Origin: JBCCWF01 sp038520475 | Lineage (GTDB): Bacteria; Cyanobacteriota; Cyanobacteriia; CAKZMO01 | Length of the DNA: 11,480 nucleotides | Assembly: GCA_038520475.1 (NCBI GenBank) | Contig: JBCBLF010000145.1 | Coordinates: 1 to 11,480 of the forward strand | Reading direction: 5' to 3' | Shown here: positions 6,430 to 11,480 of the stretch, one piece after another | How positions within the stretch are numbered: the first letter of the stretch is position 1 | Layout of the letters: each line of letters opens with the position of its first letter | The notes under the pieces: generated by a model | Told to the model about the DNA's origin: nothing | What the model saw: the letters and a program-made list of their open reading frames with translations, nothing else | Database searches by the model: none | Translations under genes and position numbers: made by a program

Positions 6430-8193
6430 CTAAAGCGCCGTGATTCGGCCAGTTGTCAACTGCTGCTGAATAGCGGCCACCCCATCGTCGCACAGCAGGT
6501 TACCTGTGAGAACTTGTGCATAGATCAGCTGATGGTCGCCAGTCGGTACGATCGTTTGAACCTGACACTCTAGGTAAGCTAGGGCATCGGTGATGATTAG
6601 ACTCCCATTCTGAGCAACACGAGTTGCCAGTAAGTCAGTGTCGAGAGGAGTCGCCTGCTGGTAGCTAAAATGACGCCGAATGGTGCGGCCTTCTTTGAGA
6701 AGATTCAGCACGAAAGTTTGATCGGTCTGTAGGTTACCAAATACGGGATCTTTAGCCGATAAGGCCATCATCAAACTGGGAGGGCTGAAGCTAGCCTGGG
6801 AAACTGAAGCGGTCAATAGCCCCCTGTGACGATCACCTTGTCGTACAGTGACTACGCAAAGAGAGCCAATGATGCGTCCCAATGCCTGAGCCGTGCGGTC
6901 TGCCTGCGCTACTGTTGCAGCCTGTCGGGGGAGGTGTTGTCGGGAGTGTTTACGGAGGCGTTGAGCAAATTGATTTCCTGCACGTTCACAGTCCACTAGG
7001 GCCGCTTCATCCGGGCTAAAGCGGACGCGGATGGGTTCGAAGCCAAACCGATAGCCGGCATCTCGTAGCTTTTGCTCAAGCAAGTCGATCGCTTCACCGC
7101 TCCAGCCATAGGAGCCGAATACACCCGCTGGCTTCGTCTTGGAAACGTTCGCTAAAATACTTCCCAACGCAACTTGAATCTGTACTGGGGCATGTCCCCC
7201 TAGGGTCGGTGAGCCGATCATAAACCCGTCGCAGGCTTCGACCGTTTGAGCAATGTCCTCAGAGCTGACGAATTCGCAATTGACGGATTCAACAGTTACG
7301 TCAGTAGCTATCAGTCCTTTTGCGATCGCATCGGCTATCTTAGCTGTATTTCCATATGCCGAGGCATAGAGCAGCGCTACCCGCAGACTCCGTTGGGTCT
7401 GCTGCTGACACCATTGGCGATAGTCCTGGCGTAATCGGCTGAGGCTGTAACGCACGAGAGGACCATGCCCCGGTGCAATGCTCTGCAACGTCAACGGCTC
7501 CAACAGATCGAGGGCAGCCTCGATCTGTCGGGCTTGAAGCGCATGGAGGCAATCGAAATAGTAGCGCCGATCAGCTTCCATCTGACGCCAGTTCTCATCC
7601 CAAATGGTCTCGCTACACACATGAGTTCCAAACAGCTTGTCGCTATAGAGAATTTGAGTGGCTGGATCGTATGTGCAGAGACCATCTGGCCAACGGGGAG
7701 AGGGAATAGTCACAAATCTCAACTCATGGCCTTGCCCCAAATCTAGACCATCACCCGAACGAATTGGCTGGAGAGAATCGGCCTGGACAAGGGAAACTTT
7801 TTTAAGAGTATTGGCCGCTGGACGAGAGCAGACAATTGTCGCTTGAGGAGCTAGGTCTCGTAGCTGCTTTAGGGTGGCCATGCGATTCGAATTGACATGG
7901 CTCGCAATGATGTAATCGATGTCGCTGAACCGGATCTGTTGCTGCAATGCCTCCAAATAGATTGTTGTGAACGACTCGCCCGGTGGGTCAATGATCGCCG
8001 TTTTGTCGCTACGAATCAGGTAAGCATTTGCCGTTGTGCCTTGGCGGCGACCATATTCCACTTCAAACTTGAGACGGTCCCAGGTGCGCGATCGCAAGAC
8101 CTGGGTATGATGTCCGATTTCAGAGACCTGCACATCTCGAGGGTGAGACGTTGTTTGAAGCGTGATGGATTGAGGTGTCGTGGGGTAAGTCAT
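6430..8193 (-). CDS. flv2: Flavodiiron protein Flv2 (non-canonical diiron site)
   Basis: Three-domain cyanobacterial flavodiiron protein of 587 residues. It has an N-terminal metallo-beta-lactamase-like domain (about 30–250), a flavodoxin domain (about 270–410) and a C-terminal NAD(P)H:flavin-reductase-like domain (about 435–587). The canonical H-x-E-x-D-H diiron motif is here H99-V-N101-S-N103-R104, and the later His ligand is R168 (PRWPD). D185 and H243 (PGHGP) remain, so a normal Fe-Fe site is unlikely. FMN loops are standard: ASAYGNT (277–283), SPTLGG (328–333) and GSYGWSGE (360–367). In Synechocystis, Flv2 pairs with Flv4 to accept electrons near photosystem II. It is the last gene of the operon, 187 bases after the PsiE-like gene. 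The ATG at 8193 has no clear ribosome site. The order flv4–membrane protein–flv2 separates it from the paralogue Flv1. Confidence 0.93.
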   Translation of the reverse strand: MTYPTTPQSITLQTTSHPRDVQVSEIGHHTQVLRSRTWDRLKFEVEYGRRQGTTANAYLIRSDKTAIIDPPGESFTTIYLEALQQQIRFSDIDYIIASHVNSNRMATLKQLRDLAPQATIVCSRPAANTLKKVSLVQADSLQPIRSGDGLDLGQGHELRFVTIPSPRWPDGLCTYDPATQILYSDKLFGTHVCSETIWDENWRQMEADRRYYFDCLHALQARQIEAALDLLEPLTLQSIAPGHGPLVRYSLSRLRQDYRQWCQQQTQRSLRVALLYASAYGNTAKIADAIAKGLIATDVTVESVNCEFVSSEDIAQTVEACDGFMIGSPTLGGHAPVQIQVALGSILANVSKTKPAGVFGSYGWSGEAIDLLEQKLRDAGYRFGFEPIRVRFSPDEAALVDCERAGNQFAQRLRKHSRQHLPRQAATVAQADRTAQALGRIIGSLCVVTVRQGDRHRGLLTASVSQASFSPPSLMMALSAKDPVFGNLQTDQTFVLNLLKEGRTIRRHFSYQQATPLDTDLLATRVAQNGSLIITDALAYLECQVQTIVPTGDHQLIYAQVLTGNLLCDDGVAAIQQQLTTGRITAL

Positions 8194-8380
8194 AGGGATA
8201 AGGTGTGATCGTTAGGGTGGTCAACGTCATCTGCCGAATTGAAGCTGAATAGGATACATCGGATCTCGACTTTGAAGTTTCGATTTCGATTTCGAATTTG
8301 AGAATTCTGAGCACACTCGAATACTTGAATGACAAAGCTTGCAGGTTTGATATCGATGACCGCAGAAAAGAAAAATGGTC
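8194..8380 (-). other. Gap inside the flavodiiron operon with TTTCGA triplet
   Basis: 187 bases separate the PsiE-like gene from flv2. It contains three perfect head-to-tail copies of TTTCGA (8278–8295 on the plus strand), followed by a near-symmetrical GAATTTGAGAATTC. No gene is seen. The gap could hold a processing site or an internal promoter for flv2; nothing decisive is visible. Confidence 0.35.
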
Positions 8381-8899
8381 TTAGGAGTCTAGTTTTCGAT
8401 TCGTCTCTGCTAACTCTTGAGCAAACCGAATCCGATGGCGACGGGACACCTCTTGCTCAGGATCAATGCCATCGAAGGTTGGTGGAATCCAGGCGCGGAT
8501 AACTAGCAAAGCCCCTAATACAAGCAGAAAAGAGCAGGCGGCCACAACCTGAATCCAGGGAGTTTCGAGAATGCCCCGCACAATAATTTCTCGCAGTACC
8601 GAAACGATGGAAACCTCGACTGCGACGCCAATAGAGACCCGATGCTCCTTTAAGTAAATAATCAGTAGCCGAAACAATTCCACCAGAATCAGTAGAAACA
8701 AAATATCGGCGGTGACATGAGGAAAGTTTAACGGCGGGAGGAGTGATAGAAACATTTCCCTCAGCTGCATCACCATAAAACTGAATAAACCGATGCAGAG
8801 AGAAATCACGATTAAATCCTGGACCAGTTCCAGAAGTCGAACGATGTGGATGCCGCTAGCCCAGGTAGCCCAGCGGGGAGAGGGTTTTGAGGAGCTCAT
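8381..8899 (-). CDS. PsiE-family integral membrane protein, Sll0218-like
   Basis: Small inner/thylakoid membrane protein matching the middle gene of the cyanobacterial flv4–sll0218–flv2 operon; in Synechocystis, Sll0218 helps assemble or stabilise photosystem II. With the ATG at 8899 it has 172 residues and about four hydrophobic helices (near 24–44, 62–82, 90–110 and 114–135). It also carries the PsiE-type segment YLKEHRVSIGVAVEVSIVSVLREIIV (82–107) and a charged C-terminal tail rich in Arg and Glu. The frame is open upstream to an ATG at 8965 (194 residues, adding a hydrophobic VLLTNLTLFYLCLVPP) and even to 9076, inside flv4. Neither 8899 nor 8965 has a good ribosome site; I chose 8899 because the family usually starts shortly before the first helix. 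Function is taken from gene order and family, not tested here. Confidence 0.82.
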   Translation of the reverse strand: MSSSKPSPRWATWASGIHIVRLLELVQDLIVISLCIGLFSFMVMQLREMFLSLLPPLNFPHVTADILFLLILVELFRLLIIYLKEHRVSIGVAVEVSIVSVLREIIVRGILETPWIQVVAACSFLLVLGALLVIRAWIPPTFDGIDPEQEVSRRHRIRFAQELAETNRKLDS

Positions 8900-8982
8900 A
8901 GATAAAGGAGGAACGAGACAGAGATAGAAAAGAGTGAGGTTGGTGAGAAGCACATTGCCGAGCATTCGTCGATCTTGCTGGC

Positions 8983-10719
8983 CTAGTAGTGACTCCCAAC
9001 TTTGCGATGATGAACGGCAGTCACTCCAGCCATATTGGCCACTCTTCCGGCGGTAGCAGTACAGTACAGAATCCAATGGTCATTCGCTTCTAAGCGACTT
9101 GCAACTGTGCATTCCAAATAGGCAAGCGCTTCGGCTACGATAGGTGAGCCGTTGGCAGCATCATAGGTGGCAATGCCAGCGAAGCGGTCGGCACCTGGCG
9201 GAAATCGCTTCAAAAAATGCTTTATCAGCTTTTGATAGTTACCTTCCTCCAGAGTATTGAGGACGAAGGTATCACCGACCTGCAAGAGCGATTCAATGGC
9301 CCGGTCTTTAGCAACGGCGATCGCAACCCCCAGCGGTTGAACGCTTGCCTGAATGACCCAGGACGCGAGCATCGCACCCGTGACGGTTCCTTTGCGAACC
9401 GTCACAATATACAGACCACTGCTGATATGTCCCAATGCCTGATCTAAATTGATGTCGAGGGACTTAGCTCGTTGCTTTGCTTGATTTCGATTCAGCCATT
9501 GACCTAAATCGGTTCCGGCTTCTTCGCAGAGCTTGTAAGTGACGTCTGAAGGAACTGTCTTGATCACAATCGGCTCGAAGGCTTCAGTCAAGCCTAGTTC
9601 TTGCAGCTGATTACGTAACGGATAAATCGGTTCGTCATGACCACCACCGGTTTCAAACAAACCCATCACTTGCTTTTTATTGACGGTTGCTAAAACGGTG
9701 CTGAGGAGAGTGGATAACTGATCACTGGATGCCGTTTGCGGTGGCATCCCCATCACTAGACCAGCGGCTTCGCTGACGAATTCCCTCACTTCATGAGAAT
9801 CCGCTTCTTGCAGGTCGATGATCTCAACATCCACTCCGGTTTTTTCGATTCCTCGGGCGATCGCATGGGCTAGGCGATCGCTATCACCATAGTCACTGGT
9901 GTAGAACACTGCTACAAAGGGAGCCGCTTTCGACTGAGCCTCACTCCAGGTGCGATAGCGACTCATCCAATCGTCCTTGTGATGCTGCAACAAAGGCCCG
10001 TGACCAGTGGCGACTAGGGCGATCGTCAAGTGAGCGATCCGTTTTAATGCTCCCAGAACAGAGCGCGCATTAGGCTTCATCAAACAGTCATAGTAATACT
10101 GAAAATCAGGCTCTAAAAGCTGTGGCGCTTCATCATAGAGAGCATCATCACAGTAGTGGAGACCAAAGACATCACAGGTATAGAGAACGTGTGTTTTGTG
10201 GTCAAACGTCAAAATCGTATCGGGCCAGTGTAGATTGGGTGCCGACACGAACTCTAGATGATGGCCCTGTCCCAAATCTAAGCAGTCGCCATTCTTAACC
10301 TGCAGAACCTCAAAGGACGTATGAACTTGATTTTGCAAAAACTGAATGGCAACCCTCGACCCAACAACAACGATGTTAGGCGATCGCTCTAACAGCGCTT
10401 GAACCAACCCACTGTGGTCAGGTTCAGTATGGTTGACAACTAAATAGTCAATCTCATATAGGTCAATTAATCGGTCAAGAGCATCAAAATAGAGGGCGTC
10501 AAACTTGCGATGGGACGTATCGATTAGGGCGGTTTTGTCTCCATGAATCAAAAATGAATTATAAGTTGTACCATTCTGTAGGTCGAATTCAATATCGAAA
10601 CGGTCTCGATCCCAGTCAAGGCAACGGATGGCAGTAGAGTTTTGGGCAATTGTTGCAGTCTGTAGCGTTAAACGGCCAGACCCGCGAAAGGGCTGACGCA
10701 AATCAGTTGGTGCAACCAT
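8983..10719 (-). CDS. flv4: Flavodiiron protein Flv4 (canonical diiron site)
   Basis: First gene of the operon: a 578-residue, three-domain flavodiiron protein with a metallo-beta-lactamase-like domain (about 25–250), flavodoxin domain (about 268–410) and flavin-reductase-like domain (about 428–578). All diiron ligands are present: H97-x-E99-x-D101-H102 in NHTEPDHSG, H164 (LHWPD), D183 (YTCDVFG) and H240 (GHGPL). The FMN loops depart from flavodoxin rules: TSDYGDSD (274–281), GMPPQTASS (324–332) and ETGGGHDEP (356–364); this looks typical of the Flv3/Flv4 branch. In Synechocystis the Flv2/Flv4 pair takes electrons from the photosystem II acceptor side, under low CO2 and high light, and the operon is repressed at high CO2. 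The ATG at 10719 has AGGAT about 15 bases upstream, a weak ribosome site. An 83-base gap precedes the PsiE-like start. Confidence 0.93.
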   Translation of the reverse strand: MVAPTDLRQPFRGSGRLTLQTATIAQNSTAIRCLDWDRDRFDIEFDLQNGTTYNSFLIHGDKTALIDTSHRKFDALYFDALDRLIDLYEIDYLVVNHTEPDHSGLVQALLERSPNIVVVGSRVAIQFLQNQVHTSFEVLQVKNGDCLDLGQGHHLEFVSAPNLHWPDTILTFDHKTHVLYTCDVFGLHYCDDALYDEAPQLLEPDFQYYYDCLMKPNARSVLGALKRIAHLTIALVATGHGPLLQHHKDDWMSRYRTWSEAQSKAAPFVAVFYTSDYGDSDRLAHAIARGIEKTGVDVEIIDLQEADSHEVREFVSEAAGLVMGMPPQTASSDQLSTLLSTVLATVNKKQVMGLFETGGGHDEPIYPLRNQLQELGLTEAFEPIVIKTVPSDVTYKLCEEAGTDLGQWLNRNQAKQRAKSLDINLDQALGHISSGLYIVTVRKGTVTGAMLASWVIQASVQPLGVAIAVAKDRAIESLLQVGDTFVLNTLEEGNYQKLIKHFLKRFPPGADRFAGIATYDAANGSPIVAEALAYLECTVASRLEANDHWILYCTATAGRVANMAGVTAVHHRKVGSHY

Positions 10720-10794
10720 GAGAAAAATCTATCCTAAATAGATAGTCGATAGGAATATCTCTATAATCAACAAGTTGCTACTGCTTGTAAAATG

Positions 10795-10814
10795 TCAATC
10801 TTAAAATTGATTGA
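10795..10814. promoter_or_regulatory. Inverted repeat TCAATC-N8-GATTGA upstream of flv4
   Basis: Perfect 6-bp arms at 10795–10800 and 10809–10814, centred about 85 bases before the flv4 ATG. A perfect TTGACA on the minus strand (10798–10793) overlaps the left arm, but no matching -10 lies 16–18 bases downstream of it. The dyad resembles sites of LysR-type regulators such as NdhR/CcmR, known to control low-CO2 genes; that link is inference. Confidence 0.35.
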
Positions 10815-10826
10815 TAATTTATATTT

Positions 10827-10839
10827 ATACCTAAGGTAT
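10827..10839. promoter_or_regulatory. Perfect palindrome ATACCTAAGGTAT upstream of flv4
   Basis: Six-base arms around a single central A, 108–120 bases before the flv4 ATG, in very AT-rich DNA. On the minus strand its right side merges into GGTATAAAT, which could serve as a -10 region. It may be an operator or promoter element for the operon. Confidence 0.3.
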
Positions 10840-10929
10840 CTATATATTTGCTAGATAAATGTATTTCTACTGTAGGGCAATGGAAATCAAGACTCAAACG
10901 AGAGCTGATTTTTCGGTGTTGCTGAATTA

Positions 10930-11300
10930 TCAGATGAGTTTTCCTGGTAGAGGAACATCACCAAACTTGAGATAGTAAATCAATAACCGGATAGGATGGT
11001 TAGGTGTACCTAAGGATTTAGAGTGACACAGTGTATTGCGATGTAAGCGTGCCGAGTCATGTCTCAATCGGGTATGCTCACTTTCCACACGAGTCATATC
11101 GGTCTTGCAGATAATTTGATTACCACCTGCAATGGACAGAGGATAACCCTTGAATCCATTTGTGACATAGAAACAGCATTCCTAGAGACTCGTCTTGTTC
11201 ACAGGAGCTTAAACGTATCTCCACCATGATTACCGCCGACCTAGCTCAAGATGCCAGGTTTGAAGTAATGAGAATATCTACGATTGCTACCCATTCCAAG
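10930..11300 (-). pseudogene. Decayed IS1-family transposase
   Basis: From 11181 to 10930 on the minus strand an uninterrupted stretch of 83 codons reads CCFYVTNGFKGYPLSIAGG, then DMTRVESEHTRLRHDSARLH and RNTLCHSKS, followed by IRLLIYYLKFGDVPLP. This matches the C-terminus of cyanobacterial IS1 transposases (xFYVTDGxxVYP..., MTRVEGENTRLRHYLARLHRKTLCYSKS...). Further upstream, in another frame, YFKPGILS-stop-VGGNHGGDTFKLL-stop matches the family's HxxPGILGWVVGDRSAETF segment. Two in-frame stops and at least one frameshift (near 11182) make it non-functional. The N-terminal zinc-finger-like part is not recognisable. The plus-strand frame at 11226–11411 is its antisense shadow. Confidence 0.8.
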
Positions 11301-11339
11301 AGTAAATCTCAGGATAGGCATGTCACTCAGCTCCTCGAG

Positions 11340-11383
11340 TTACCCTCATTAAATTCCCTTATTAATGCGATTAATGAGGGTAA
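11340..11383. repeat. Strong 13-bp hairpin near the IS1 relic end
   Basis: TTACCCTCATTAA (11340–11352) and TTAATGAGGGTAA (11371–11383) are perfect inverted copies around an 18-base spacer. No T-tract follows in either direction. It sits within the presumed IS1 remnant, close to its outer end, where intact IS1 would encode the transposase start. Confidence 0.7.
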
Positions 11384-11406
11384 GATATCACGAGCACGGC
11401 ATCACC

Positions 11407-11480
11407 AATAGTACACATAGAGTAAGGAATTAGTTTAGCTTTCCCTAGAGCGTTTATTGATAAACTTAGCTTATATCCTG
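11407..11480. other. Right edge, no feature recognised
   Basis: AT-rich sequence to the window end. Nothing coding or regulatory could be supported. Confidence 0.4.

Larger units (their letters stand above)
10915..11406 (-). mobile_element. Remnant IS1-family insertion sequence
   Basis: The stretch contains a decayed IS1 transposase reading on the minus strand. Its likely ends are GGTGTTGC at 10915 (reading inward on plus) and GGTGATGC reading inward on minus from 11406; these agree at 7 of 8 bases and resemble IS1-type ends. The span is about 492 bases, shorter than a full IS1-like element (roughly 750), so internal sequence has been lost. The flanking bases show no target-site duplication. 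The transposase assignment is good; the exact ends are tentative. Confidence 0.6.

Noticed and set aside
7465..7746. 93-residue plus-strand frame inside flv2
   Set aside because: Shadow frame of a well-conserved gene on the other strand; composition not protein-like.
8120..8335. 71-residue minus-strand frame overlapping the start of flv2
   Set aside because: Overlaps flv2 in another frame, low-complexity N-terminus from the TTTCGA repeat, no recognised family.
11226..11411. 61-residue plus-strand frame at the right end
   Set aside because: Antisense to the clearly recognisable IS1 transposase relic and has no ribosome site.
10906..11415. Target-site duplication around the IS1 remnant
   Set aside because: The nine bases before 10915 and after 11406 do not match.

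Overview
The window looks like a chromosomal segment of a cyanobacterium. The evidence is a complete flv4 – sll0218-like – flv2 gene order encoding two three-domain flavodiiron proteins (an arrangement known only from cyanobacteria), at least eight copies of the octamer GCGATCGC (HIP1, e.g. near 2273, 4314, 7322, 8088, 9318, 9857, 9874 and 10380), and an iron-siderophore locus of cyanobacterial type. The genus cannot be fixed from the sequence.

Left part (1–4838, plus strand), iron acquisition. The window opens inside a TonB-dependent siderophore receptor whose N-terminus lies outside. Ten bases later comes a lipoprotein FecB/FepB-type ferric-siderophore-binding protein, then a metal-dependent catechol-type O-methyltransferase resembling Synechocystis Slr0095. 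After about 650 bases of mostly regulatory-looking DNA (two Fur-like sites, an 8-bp inverted repeat, a plausible promoter) comes an AraC/PchR-type regulator. No permease, ATPase or siderophore synthetase is in view.

Middle (4839–6429). A second methyltransferase of the leucine-carboxyl-methyltransferase (PF04072) family follows on the plus strand. Its stop codon lies inside an imperfect 22-bp tandem triplicate. Next is a heavily decayed stretch that I read as the C-terminal part of an ISAs1-family transposase.

Right part (6430–10719, minus strand), photoprotection. Transcription order is flv4, a small PsiE-family membrane protein (Sll0218-like), then flv2. Flv4 keeps all diiron ligands but has unusual FMN loops. 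Flv2 has lost most diiron ligands but keeps standard FMN loops. In Synechocystis this operon drains electrons to protect photosystem II at low CO2 and high light. Upstream of flv4 are inverted repeats in AT-rich DNA, then a decayed IS1-family element (about 10915–11406) with a strong 13-bp hairpin near its outer end.

Overall, two accessory modules (iron uptake with two methyltransferases; flavodiiron electron valve) are adjacent, and the flavodiiron operon is bracketed by relics of two different insertion sequences. No CRISPR array, tRNA or rRNA is visible. I found no system clearly new to science; the most unusual points are the complementary site loss in the Flv pair, the methyltransferases beside the siderophore genes, and the repeat and hairpin structures.
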